Assembly: GCA_028278525.1 (NCBI GenBank)
Contig: JANQEE010000013.1
Coordinates: 248,001-312,000 of the forward strand
Length of the DNA stretch: 64,000 bases
DNA from: Minwuiaceae bacterium
GTDB taxonomy: Bacteria > Pseudomonadota > Alphaproteobacteria > Minwuiales > Minwuiaceae
Direction of reading: 5' to 3'
This document shows positions 47,249-56,700 of the stretch, in pieces. Numbering within the stretch: the first letter of the stretch is position 1; every line of letters begins with the position of its first letter. The translations under genes and the position numbers were made by a program. The notes below the pieces were generated by a model. It worked only from the letters and a program-made list of their open reading frames with translations, was not told where the DNA came from and searched no databases.

Positions 47249-48376
47249 ATGCTGCCGCTGGAAGGCATCAAGGTCGTCGAGATCGCCCAGAACCTGGCCG
47301 GGCCGTTCACCGGCAACATCCTCGGCCACCTGGGCGCCGACGTAATCAAGGTGGAACGGCCGGAAGGCGACGACGCGCGCGGCTGGGGCCCGCCGTTCAT
47401 CGACGACGCCGCGGCTTCCTTTCATGCGGTCAACCTGAACAAACGCTCGATCACCCTGGACCTGAAGGACCCGGACGCGATTGCCTGGCTGAAGGATCTG
47501 GTCCGCGACGCCGACGTGGTGGTGCAGAACATGCGGCCCGGCGCGATGGAGAAGCTCGGGCTCGGCGGCGAGGACCTGCTCGCAATCAACCCGCGGCTGG
47601 TTTACTGCTCGCTCTGGGCATTCGGCGCCCAGGGGCCGATGCGGCTGAACCCTGGCTACGAGCCGATGGTGCAGGCGTTTTCCGGCCTGATGCTGCTGAG
47701 CGGCGAGGAAGGCGGCCCGCCGGTCCGCATGGGCACCCAGGTGCTGGACCACGGCACCGCGATGTGGGCGGCGCTCGGCATCACCGCGGCGTTGTTCCGG
47801 CGCGACCGGACCGGCAAGGGCGCTATCGTCGACACCTCCCTGTTCGAAACCGCGCTCGGCTGGATGACGATCCATTTTTCCCGCTTCGGCGTGATGGGCA
47901 CGGTGCCGGAGCGGCACCCGACCGGCAACGCCCTGGTCGTCGTGTTCCAGGGCTTCGAGACCAAAAACGGGCCGGTCATCGTCGCCGCCGCCAACGATCG
48001 CCTGTTTGCGAAACTCGCCGCCGAACTCGGCCATCCGGAATGGGCCGACGACCCGCGCTTCAAGGACAACGCCGCCCGCGTCGCCAACAAGGCCGAGCTG
48101 ATCCCCCAGATCGAGGCGATCATGCTGACCCGTACCAAGGGCGAATGGATCGACCGGCTGACCGCCGTCGGCGTCCCCTGCGCGCCGGTCAATTCCATGG
48201 CCGACGTGATGGACCTGCCCCAGACCCAGGCGACCGGCATGATCCAAACCGTGCCCGGCCTGGATCACCGGGTCATGGGCCTGCCGATCATGTTCGATGG
48301 GAAGCGGCCGCGGATCCGAAGCCGGGCGCCGAAACTGGGCGAACACGACGCGGAAAAAGCCGGCGGCGACGACTAG
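47249..48376 (+). CDS. CaiB/BaiF family (class III) CoA-transferase
   Basis: A 375-residue family III CoA-transferase. LPLEGIKVVEIAQNLAGPFTG and LGADVIKVERPEGDDAR at the N-terminus and VVVQNMRPGAMEKLGLG are diagnostic. The catalytic Asp195 in GAIVDTSLFET forms the acyl-CoA anhydride intermediate in formyl-CoA transferase-like enzymes. The C-terminal half has GVPCAPVNSMADVMDLPQ. The start is ATG 47249 with GGGAGGA upstream. It is divergent from the crotonase gene; together they suggest activation of an acid to its CoA ester followed by isomerisation. Confidence 0.9.
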   Translation: MLPLEGIKVVEIAQNLAGPFTGNILGHLGADVIKVERPEGDDARGWGPPFIDDAAASFHAVNLNKRSITLDLKDPDAIAWLKDLVRDADVVVQNMRPGAMEKLGLGGEDLLAINPRLVYCSLWAFGAQGPMRLNPGYEPMVQAFSGLMLLSGEEGGPPVRMGTQVLDHGTAMWAALGITAALFRRDRTGKGAIVDTSLFETALGWMTIHFSRFGVMGTVPERHPTGNALVVVFQGFETKNGPVIVAAANDRLFAKLAAELGHPEWADDPRFKDNAARVANKAELIPQIEAIMLTRTKGEWIDRLTAVGVPCAPVNSMADVMDLPQTQATGMIQTVPGLDHRVMGLPIMFDGKRPRIRSRAPKLGEHDAEKAGGDD

Positions 48377-48444
48377 CCCCTGCCCAAAAACCCCAGGGGA
48401 AACTCAGCAAAAAGTGCATCGGCCCAAGAAAACGCGACCGTCGT

Positions 48445-48473
48445 TTGCATTGGCTATCGCCAAATAATATAAT
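48445..48473 (+). promoter_or_regulatory. Sigma-70-type promoter for the lipoprotein-protease gene
   Basis: TTGCAT (48445-48450), 17 bp, then TATAAT (48468-48473). The -10 is a perfect match and the -35 a 4/6 match with ideal spacing, inside an AT-rich patch of an otherwise GC-rich region. The start codon is 100 bp downstream. Confidence 0.65.
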
Positions 48474-48572
48474 TATACGAAACAAATATTAACCAAACCA
48501 GAGAGTGGGTTGTCCGTTCGTTCCCAGCGAAAACCTGCATGTTCCGAACGGCTGCAAAAGGAGGCAGGCAGC

Positions 48573-50837
48573 ATGGGCGCCGTTTTTTCATCGACCAAAG
48601 CCATTGTCCTGATCCTCGCCGTGGCGCTTGCTGGCTGCCAGTCTTCCTCCGGCGGCATGAACTGGAGCGGCAATGAGGCGGGCGACGGCGGCCACTACAC
48701 GCTTGCGTCCTTTAACCGCCTCGTATCGGACGGCAAGTTTATCGAAGCGTCGGAACTCTATAACCGCGATACAACCCCGTTCTATCGCGACTTCAAAAGC
48801 AACCGGCCCAGCCTGAAACAGGTGGCGAAGGGCGTGAAAGCCGCGTTCACGCCCAAGCTCCGATCGGCGGAACAGGCGCTTGCCCAGGTGGATTGGCCGG
48901 CCCCGAAAGAACAGTGGCCGTCCGTGGGCGATGCTCTGGCCCAAGCTAAATCCGTCCTGGCCGACTACAAGTCGCATAAGGTGCTGGTGCTGGCCAAGAA
49001 GGATTTCCCACCTGCGGACGATCTGACTCAACGGATTCAGGGCTTGGAATACGCTCTCTACATGGGCGCGGAAGCCGCCTACGCGGCGTACGACGAAAAG
49101 TCGGGGCGGGGTTTCTTTGTCGACTATCCGGCCGACTTCGACATTGACGACCGCCGACGGATCGAGGTCGGCGAGTGGGGCAACTACCTCGCCACGGTCG
49201 CGACGACCGGCAAAGCGTCGTGGATGCCCGATGACAAGCGCAAAGAGTTTTCAGAAGTCCGGTACAAGGAACGCCTGGCGGCGGCCAAAGCAGCGGGGCT
49301 GGACGACTTCGCGGCGACGCTGCGCGCGATTGACGAGATGCGGAAAGACGGCTTCGGGATCGCCGATTACGTCGACGCACGGATCCGCTTGATCGACATC
49401 ACCAGCGAAGCGCTACTGGAGGCCAACCACATCGACTTCACGGTCGGCGTCAATCCGTCGGGCCTCGCGCTCGATGCGGAAGCCGGTAGCCTGGACGAGG
49501 CGCTTTCCGGTCCGCTCGCCGAGGATCTGGATATCGTCGTGATTTACGGCGTGTCCCAGGCCAAGGCGAACCGCCGCATCACGCGCAGCGACAAGGTCTC
49601 GTCGGAATACGAGGCGCAAAAGATGCAAGAGCCGAACCCGGCCTTCGAGTTGGCTAAATTCGAACTCGAACAAGCGCTCAGAGAAGAACGGATCAGAAAG
49701 TTGGAAAACAGTCTGTATTCGTCCAGCGGCTACGGCGGGTCCGATGCCGCCGCACTCGGCGGATTGCTCGGCGGCGCCATCGTCGGCCTGTTCGGCGGGA
49801 AATCGAAGATAGACAAAGCCAAGGAGAAACTGGCCAGCACGCCGCCCTACATCTACCGCTCGATCTACGACCAGTACGAGCTTACCAAAACCACGGTTAC
49901 CTCTCGGAAACAGGCGCAAGGCATCTATTACATCGTTGATCGGCGAACCGATAGCTACGTCCGCGATACGCTCGACATCCGCGCCGAGTCTTCGTTCACC
50001 GTCGTCAAGGGCCTACACCCGAAGGATCGCTACAAATTCAGGCACCGCAGCGGCACCGTCACCGACGACGACATCGCCGCCTTCGAGGAAAGCCCCGCGC
50101 AGGTCGAGCTGACAAAACTGCTCGAGGACGTTGTCGCCGGCAAGGCGAAGCCGAAACCCACCGGCGGACGGACCGCCCTTTTGCAGACGATCGGTGAGGA
50201 AAAACGCCAGGTCGCGGCCGCCTACCGAGCGCAAGGGCGACGCCCCAGCGCCGACCTATACGATGCGCAGCCGATCAATGACGATCGGATCGAGAGCGTC
50301 GTTTACGTCTTGAATCCCGGCATCAGCCGAGGCACCGGCTTTTTCATCCGCGAAGATTTGGTTCTGACCAACCAGCATGTGATCGAAGGCAGCCGCTTTG
50401 TCGAAGTCATCACCCATGGCGGGCAGGAAAGCTTCGGCAAGGTGATCGCTGCTGACGAGAGACTGGACCTTGCTTTGGTCAAGATCGCAGGAAGAGGCAA
50501 ACCGGCAAAGCTGTTCAGGGGCCGCACACTGCCTTTGGGCGAAGAAGTACTGGCAATCGGCCATCCACTCGGCCTGGACTTCACGTTCACCCGGGGGATT
50601 CTAAGCTCGGTCCGGACGATGGAGAGCCTTTCCAAGCCCGACGCCGAAAAGGTGCGGTTCGTTCAGACCGATGCCGCGATCAATTCGGGCAACTCAGGCG
50701 GACCATTGTTCCTGGACGAGTGGGTAATCGGCGTCAACACCTGGTCGTACAATGCAGACGTCGCCGACAATTTGGCGTTCGCGGTTCACTACGCCGAAGT
50801 ACGCAACTTCCTGGCCAGGCACGGCGTGACCGATTAA
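48573..50837 (+). CDS. Lipoprotein with C-terminal trypsin-like serine protease domain
   Basis: A 754-residue protein. The lipoprotein signal ends AVALAGC with Cys22. Residues about 40-390 are a helix-rich domain of unknown type; about 390-430 a linker with a glycine-zipper-like hydrophobic stretch (LGGLLGGAIVGLFGG); about 440-560 another uncharacterised region (YRSIYDQYELTKTTV); about 585-754 an S1C/trypsin-like domain with the triad His602 (TNQHVIEG), Asp632 (RLDLALVKI) and Ser708 (NSGNSGGPLF). No PDZ domain follows, unlike DegP. The start is ATG 48573 with AAGGAGG upstream. Confidence 0.85.
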   Translation: MGAVFSSTKAIVLILAVALAGCQSSSGGMNWSGNEAGDGGHYTLASFNRLVSDGKFIEASELYNRDTTPFYRDFKSNRPSLKQVAKGVKAAFTPKLRSAEQALAQVDWPAPKEQWPSVGDALAQAKSVLADYKSHKVLVLAKKDFPPADDLTQRIQGLEYALYMGAEAAYAAYDEKSGRGFFVDYPADFDIDDRRRIEVGEWGNYLATVATTGKASWMPDDKRKEFSEVRYKERLAAAKAAGLDDFAATLRAIDEMRKDGFGIADYVDARIRLIDITSEALLEANHIDFTVGVNPSGLALDAEAGSLDEALSGPLAEDLDIVVIYGVSQAKANRRITRSDKVSSEYEAQKMQEPNPAFELAKFELEQALREERIRKLENSLYSSSGYGGSDAAALGGLLGGAIVGLFGGKSKIDKAKEKLASTPPYIYRSIYDQYELTKTTVTSRKQAQGIYYIVDRRTDSYVRDTLDIRAESSFTVVKGLHPKDRYKFRHRSGTVTDDDIAAFEESPAQVELTKLLEDVVAGKAKPKPTGGRTALLQTIGEEKRQVAAAYRAQGRRPSADLYDAQPINDDRIESVVYVLNPGISRGTGFFIREDLVLTNQHVIEGSRFVEVITHGGQESFGKVIAADERLDLALVKIAGRGKPAKLFRGRTLPLGEEVLAIGHPLGLDFTFTRGILSSVRTMESLSKPDAEKVRFVQTDAAINSGNSGGPLFLDEWVIGVNTWSYNADVADNLAFAVHYAEVRNFLARHGVTD

Positions 50838-50843
50838 AAGCCG

Positions 50844-51299
50844 TCACACCAAAGTCGGTTCCTCGGCGATGTCGCGGCGTTCTTCCAGGTCGAAACGCTC
50901 GGCGTAGATCGGTCGCGCCCCGGTGTTGGGGCCCGGATACTGGGCGAAGAACATGGTCACGCCCTTTTCGGTGCGGAGTTCCAGTTCCACATGCGGGTCC
51001 GGGTGAAAGACCATGGTGCCGGGGCCGTACGTCTTGCCCGCGCATTCGCATTCGCCCTCGATGACGTACCAGACCTGGGCAAAATCGTGCGCGTGGGTCG
51101 GAAAGTGCCCGCCCGGCTCGAAATAGGTGATGCCGCAGAGCGGCTCCGTCGGGCTCTTTTCGCTGGGGTGGAAGGCGATCTTGCCCCACTCTCCAGGCCA
51201 GCGGATCTTCTTCCATTGCAGATCGTCCACATGAACGGCGCGCGCCGGCTCCCGCTCTTCAATTAGCTGTTCGATATGCTTACGCTGTCGCTCTGACAT
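50844..51299 (-). CDS. Cupin domain protein
   Basis: A 151-residue single-cupin protein. FEPGGHFPTHAHDFAQVWYVIEGECEC carries the first cupin motif (HxH with Glu), and GTMVFHPDPHVELEL the second, with His. N-terminal ~30 residues are charged and helical. ATG 51299 is preferred because GGAGC lies 9 bases upstream; ATG 51305 is too close. It converges on the protease gene with only 6 bp between stops. The substrate is unknown; such cupins often sense or bind small acids or metal-chelating compounds. Confidence 0.82.
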   Translation of the reverse strand: MSERQRKHIEQLIEEREPARAVHVDDLQWKKIRWPGEWGKIAFHPSEKSPTEPLCGITYFEPGGHFPTHAHDFAQVWYVIEGECECAGKTYGPGTMVFHPDPHVELELRTEKGVTMFFAQYPGPNTGARPIYAERFDLEERRDIAEEPTLV

Positions 51300-51429
51300 C
51301 GTCATTCGCTCCGAAAACACAGTCCGAACCCCTGAACCGGCTCCATCTTTCCACAAGTGGATGATAGCATTCAAGTAGACGATGTCGACTCGCTACTGAC
51401 TAACCTCCTGATTCACAAGGATAAATAGA

Positions 51430-52212
51430 ATGGATTTGAACCTAATCGGGCATAAGGTGTTGATCACCGGCGCGTCCCAGGGCATCGGCCGGGCAGTCGC
51501 CAAGCAGTTGGCTGCCGAGGGCTGCGACCTCTGCCTGGTCGCCCGCTCGGAGGCCGATCTCGCGACCCTTCAGCGCGAAATCGGAGACGCGCATAACGTC
51601 GCGGTCCACTGCCTGCCGACCGATTTGAGCGTAAGCGCCAACCAGCAGGCGGTGGCGGACCGGTGGCCGGACGTCGATATCCTGGTCAATAACGCGGGCG
51701 CCATTCCCGGCGGTCGGATCGACGAGGTCGACGAAGCGACATGGCGCGCTGCCTGGGACCTGAAGGTGTTCGGCTATATCAACATGACCCGCCACTACTA
51801 CGCGCTGATGAAGGCGCGCGGCAAAGGCGTGATCCTGAACATCATCGGCGCCGGCGGCGAACGCCCCGCGGCGAACTACATCGCCGGCGCGACGGCGAAC
51901 GCCGGGCTGATGGCCTTCACCCGCGCGCTCGGCGGCGACAGCGCATCGGACGGCATCCGCGTCGTCGGGCTCAACCCAGGCCCGGTCGCGACCGACCGGC
52001 TGGTCCGTTTGATGCGCACGCTGGCCGAGGAGAAGTTCGGCGACGCGGAACGGTGGGAGGAAATCGTCACGCCTCTGCCCTTCGGGCGCGCCGCCACGTC
52101 GGAAGAGATCGCCAACATGACGGCGTTTCTGGTGTCCGAGCTTTCGGCTTATACATCCGGCACCATCGTCACCATCGATGGCGGCCATTCCAACCGCGGC
52201 TCGCTGATGTAG
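51430..52212 (+). CDS. SDR family protein lacking the catalytic lysine
   Basis: A 260-residue SDR. TGASQGIGRA (about 14-23) and NNAGAIPGG are intact. The active-site Tyr150 is present (ANYIAGATANAG), but the Lys expected four residues later is Ala154, and the usual catalytic Ser lies in a glycine-rich IIGAGGERP segment. Reduced or altered catalysis is therefore likely; the Y-x-x-G-A/S variant recurs in a subgroup of uncharacterised SDRs. The start is ATG 51430, with AAGGATAAATAG upstream. It is divergent from the cupin gene. Confidence 0.85.
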   Translation: MDLNLIGHKVLITGASQGIGRAVAKQLAAEGCDLCLVARSEADLATLQREIGDAHNVAVHCLPTDLSVSANQQAVADRWPDVDILVNNAGAIPGGRIDEVDEATWRAAWDLKVFGYINMTRHYYALMKARGKGVILNIIGAGGERPAANYIAGATANAGLMAFTRALGGDSASDGIRVVGLNPGPVATDRLVRLMRTLAEEKFGDAERWEEIVTPLPFGRAATSEEIANMTAFLVSELSAYTSGTIVTIDGGHSNRGSLM

Positions 52213-52251
52213 CTCTAGGCGGCGGCTGGCCCCGCCGCTAGCATTGCGGAC

Positions 52252-53055
52252 ATGCGAATCCTTCGTCTTCTCGCACTCCTGGCTTTGGCGTGGCCCGCAG
52301 GTCCGGCGACGGCCGCGGACGCCGCGTTCGACATGGTCGAAATCCTCGGCGGCGATTTCACGATGGGCGACCCGGCCGGCGAACCGGACGAAAAGCCGCG
52401 CCCGGTTACGGTTGCGCCATACCGCATGATGCGCCACGAGGTCACCAACCGTCAGTTCGCCCGCTTCGTGGCGGAGAGCGGCCATCGGACCGACCCGGAG
52501 AAGTCCGGCAAAGGGTATGTGTGGACGTCCCGGTGGCAACTGGTTGACGGGGCCGACTGGCGGCGGCCGCATGGGCCGGGCGACAATGCCGCCGACCGCG
52601 ACGACCACCCGGTGCTGCAGGTATCGGCCCGGGACGCGGCCGCTTTCTGTGCGCATTACGGCATGCGCCTGCCGACCGATCCGGAATGGGAATTCGCGGC
52701 GCGCGGAACCGACGGTCGGCGCTTTCCCTGGGGCGACTTGGCCCCGGCGCAGGACGGATCGGGCCTGGCCAATTTCGGCACCGTGCCCTGCTGCGCGCCG
52801 GACGGAACGGACGGCTACCGTACGACCGCGCCGGTCGGCAGTTTTCCCGCCGGCATGTCGCCCTTCGGCCTGTTGGACATGGCCGGCAACGTTTGGGAAT
52901 GGACGTCGAGCTTCCATCCCGGCGAACCGGGCAAGATTTCGCTGCGCGGCGGCGGCTGGGGCAACAACCCCTACTGCCTGCGCGTTTCCTACCGGCACAG
53001 TAACCCGCCGGATATCGGCTTGAACATGGTCGGATTTCGCTGCGCCGCCGGCTGA
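52252..53055 (+). CDS. Exported formylglycine-generating-enzyme-like (SUMF1/FGE-sulfatase domain) protein
   Basis: A 267-residue protein with a signal peptide (about 1-22, LLALLALAWPAGPATA) and one FGE-sulfatase domain: MVEILGGDFTMGD, PVTVAPYRMMRHEVTNRQFARF, RLPTDPEWEFAARG, SPFGLLDMAGNVWEWTSS and a C-terminal GFRCAAG. In aerobic FGE two cysteines act together; here only one (Cys242 in NPYCLRVSY) is present and the partner position is Gly/Asn. It is more likely a carbohydrate- or metal-binding member or a different oxygenase than a sulfatase-activating enzyme. No sulfatase is nearby. The start is ATG 52252. Confidence 0.82.
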   Translation: MRILRLLALLALAWPAGPATAADAAFDMVEILGGDFTMGDPAGEPDEKPRPVTVAPYRMMRHEVTNRQFARFVAESGHRTDPEKSGKGYVWTSRWQLVDGADWRRPHGPGDNAADRDDHPVLQVSARDAAAFCAHYGMRLPTDPEWEFAARGTDGRRFPWGDLAPAQDGSGLANFGTVPCCAPDGTDGYRTTAPVGSFPAGMSPFGLLDMAGNVWEWTSSFHPGEPGKISLRGGGWGNNPYCLRVSYRHSNPPDIGLNMVGFRCAAG

Positions 53056-53076
53056 TATTTTATACTGGAGTCGACG

Positions 53077-53700
53077 ATGCATGAACCGACTTGGCTGACA
53101 TGGGCCCGGGAACTTCAGGCGATTGCCCAGACCGGCCTGACCTACGCCAAGGATAAATTCGACATCGAACGCTACGAGGCCGTTCGCGACCTGGCGTCGC
53201 GGATGATGGCGGCGGGCTCCGACACGGATGCGCAGAAGATCGCCGCGTTGTTCGAACAGGAAGCCGGCTACGCGACACCGAAAATAGACGTGCGCGCGGC
53301 GGTGTTCCGCGACGACGAAATCCTGCTGGTGAAGGAGGAAACCGACGGCAAATGGGCGCTGCCGGGCGGATGGGGCGACGTCAACCAGTCGGCGAGCGAC
53401 TGCGTCGTGCGCGAGGTGGAGGAGGAATCCGGCTTCCGGGTGCGGGCCACGAAGCTCGCCGCCGTCTACGACCGCGCCAAACACCCGCACCTGCCGCCGA
53501 TGCCGTTCTATTGCTACAAGATGTTCTTTCTGTGCGATCTGATCGGCGGCGAAGCGAGAACCAGCATCGAGACCACCGACGTCGGCTTCTTCGCCGCCGA
53601 CGCGCTGCCGGAGTTATCGGTCGGCCGCGTGCTCGACTATCAGATCGCCCGCATGTTCGAGCACAGGCGGCACCCGGAGATGCCGACGGATTTCGACTAA
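53077..53700 (+). CDS. NUDIX hydrolase with N-terminal helical domain
   Basis: A 207-residue protein. About 1-60 forms the NUDIX_N helical extension (TWLTWARELQAIAQTGLTYA). The Nudix box runs PGGWGDVNQSA to RESVEEESG-like REVEEESG at about 97-119; the first Glu position of the GX5E part is Gln104, while the REUXEE catalytic core is intact. This two-part type hydrolyses ADP-ribose or similar nucleoside diphosphate derivatives in known members. It follows the FGE-like gene by 21 bp on the same strand. Confidence 0.88.
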   Translation: MHEPTWLTWARELQAIAQTGLTYAKDKFDIERYEAVRDLASRMMAAGSDTDAQKIAALFEQEAGYATPKIDVRAAVFRDDEILLVKEETDGKWALPGGWGDVNQSASDCVVREVEEESGFRVRATKLAAVYDRAKHPHLPPMPFYCYKMFFLCDLIGGEARTSIETTDVGFFAADALPELSVGRVLDYQIARMFEHRRHPEMPTDFD

Positions 53701-53742
53701 CAGGCTGCTATCGGGCTAAGGCGATCAAGCGCCCTCTAAAGC

Positions 53743-53772
53743 CCCTCTCCCCCTCAAGAGGGCGAGGGCTAT
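53743..53772. terminator. Family C element at a convergent junction
   Basis: The block CCCTCTCCCC...GAGGGCGAGGG can pair into a short hairpin and matches the right part of the element at 16862-16962. It lies between the converging stops at 53700 (+) and 53783 (-). Confidence 0.55.
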
Positions 53773-53782
53773 AGTCCGCCCG

Positions 53783-56700
53783 CTACGCCGCCTTCTGCGG
53801 CGACGGCACCCGGAACAGAATCGTATACAGCACCGGCACCACGACCATCGTCAGCAGGGTGCCGAAGCTCAACCCCGCCATGATCGTGACCGCCAGGCCG
53901 ATCCAGAAGACGTCCTGCAACAGGGGAATGACGCCCAGCACCGTCGTCGCCGCCGCCAGCGCGACCGGCCTGAGGCGGGATACCGCCGCCTCCACCACGG
54001 CATCGTAGCGGCTCTTGCCCTCGGCAAGCTCCAGATTGACCTGGTCCAGCAAAACGATGGCGTTCTTGATCATCATGCCGGCGAGGCTCATGCCCCCAAG
54101 CAGGGCGACGAAACCGAACGGCGTGCCGGTAAACAGCAGGCCCGCGGTTATGCCGATTATTGCGAAGGGTATCGTCAGGAAGATGATGATCGGCGGCCGG
54201 AACGCGTTGAACAGCCCGACGATGATCAGCGCCATCAGGACGACGGCGGGCACGATCCCGGGTATCAGAGATTGCTGGGCATCCCGCGACCCTTCGTATT
54301 CCCCGCCCCATTCCAGGGTATAGCCGGGCGGCAGCTCGATCTCGGCGATCCGGCCGACCACGTCGGCGCGCAAGGTCGGGAAGGTTTCCCCGACGATGGG
54401 ATTGGCCTGCACCTTGATGGTGCGGCGGCGGTCCCGGCGCCAGATCAGCGGATCCTCCCAGCTTGTACCGACGCCGTCCGTCACTTGGGAAAGCGGCACC
54501 GTCCGGGTCGCCTGGGCCGGCTGGACCTGCAGCACATCCAGGCCGCCGACATTCTGGCGTTCCTGCTCCACCTGCCGCAGCACGATCGGGATCAGATCGT
54601 CCGCTTCCCGATACAGGCCGATGGTGCGGCCGTCGAAGGCGCGTTTCGTCGTCTTGGCGATATCGTCCCGGGTCACCGACGCCCAGCGCGCCCGCTCCTG
54701 GTTATAGACCGGCACCACCTTCTGAACCCGTTGGCGCCAGTCCGTCCTGGTGTAAGCCGTGTAGGGGCTCTCTTCCAGAATCGCGATCACGTCGTCGGCC
54801 AGTCCGCGCAGAACGTTCGGATCCGCCACGGCAGGGCCGCTGATGCGGGTTTCCAGTTTGAACGTGTTGGATGGGCCGACGCCGAACAGCCGGAGCGGTA
54901 TCAGCGCCTGCGGCTGGTTCTCGCTCAACCACGGATCCAGCTCCGTGACCAACGGCGCGATGTCGTCGAGTTCATGCATGTTGACGACCAGTTGAGCGTA
55001 GGACTGATAAGGATTCTCCGGCTCCACCGGCAGATAGAAGCGCGGCGGCCCGGCGCCGATGAAGGTCGCGACGCTCGCCACCCGCTCGTCGCCGAGCAGT
55101 TTTTGCTCGATCGCCTCCAGATCGGCCTCGACCTGCTCGATGCGGGTCCCTTCCGGCGCCCAATAATCGACCATGAATTTGGTCATCGACGAATCCGGGA
55201 AGAACAGTTGCTTCACGCCGCCGAACCCGACAATCGAGGCGCCCAACAGCAACACCATGCCGCCCATGGTGAACCAGCGACGCCGGATCGCCGTTCCCAG
55301 AACACCGCGGAAAAGCGCATAGAACCGTCCGCCGTAGGGATCGGCGGCCCCCTCCCCCGACTTCGGCGGCGGCAGCATGTCGAGGCACTGCAGCGGCGTG
55401 ACCGTGACGGACACCACCCAGCTTACCAGCAGCGAGATCGCGACCACGGTGAACAGGGTGCGGCAGTATTCGCCGGCGTCTTCGGTCGAGGCGAAGATCG
55501 GATAGAAGGCCATCACCGCGACGACCGTCGCGCCAAGCAGCGGCCAGGACGGTTGCGATGCGGCTTCGATAGCCGCCTGCACCCGGTTCATGCCGCGTTG
55601 GACGCGTACGACGAATCCGTCCGCTACGACGATGGCATTGTCGACCATCATGCCGAGCGCGATGACCAGCGCGCCAAGCGACATCCGCTGCAGGTCGATG
55701 CCGAACGCCGCCATCAGCATGAAGCTGCCGAGGATCGTCACGACCAGCGCCGTGCCGATGATCAGGCCGAGGCGCCAGCCCATGAAAATCGCCAGCACCA
55801 CGAGCACGATGCCGACCGCCTCGGCGAAGCTGATCAGGAAATTGTTCACCGCCTCGTCGACAATGTCCGATTGCCAGTGGACCCGCTGGACCTCGATCCC
55901 AAGCGGCAACAACTGGGTAAGCTCGTCCAGCCGGCTGTCGATCCGCCGCCCGACATCGACGATATTCACGCCGGACGCATTGGTGATCGATATGCCGAGG
56001 GCCGGCAGGCCGTTGAACCGCATCAGCGTGAAGGGCGGGTCGAGATACCCCGGCCGCACGTCGCCGATATCGCGGATGCGGATGAGTTCCGCCGCGCGGC
56101 GCAACCCGCCGTCGGCGGCGGGATTCTGCAGACTGTCGGTCAGGGACGGCCGAAGCGTCAGCTGGCCGATATCCTGCGGCGATTCGAACTGCCCGGTGGG
56201 CGCGATGCGCAGCCGTTGATCCTGGACATTCAGGTTGCCGGCGTCGACGACGACGTTCTGCTGCTGCAGCGTCTGTTCCAGGCTGGTGTCGCTGAATCCG
56301 AGTTGGGTCAATTGGGTCTGCGAGACGTCCAGGTAGATTACCTTCTGCTGCACGCCCCACAGATCCACCCTGGCGACGCCGTCGACCAGGCTGAGGTCCT
56401 TTTTCAGGTCCTTCGCGTACTGCTCCAGTTCGGAATAGCTGAAGCCGTCGCCGGTGATTGCAAGCTGGAAGCCGAACACGTCGCCGAAATCGTCGCCGAC
56501 ATCCGGCCGGCCGGCGCCGGGCGGCAGCGTTTCCTCCACATCGCGTACCTTGCGGCGCACGGTATCCCAGATCTGCGGCAGTTGGTCGGACCAGTATTCC
56601 GACTTGATGTTGACCTTGATCAACGAGAAGCCGGCGCGCGAGTAGGATTCCAGGTAATCGAGTTCGGGCAGTTCCTGTAACGCCAGTTCGATCCGGTCGG

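Noticed and set aside
51442-53490. A 682-codon minus-strand open frame
   Set aside because: Antisense to the SDR, FGE-like and NUDIX genes, each with clear motifs and correct start contexts.
54272-56680. An 802-codon + strand open frame
   Set aside because: Antisense to the RND permease; rich in Arg, His and Asp with no fold signal.
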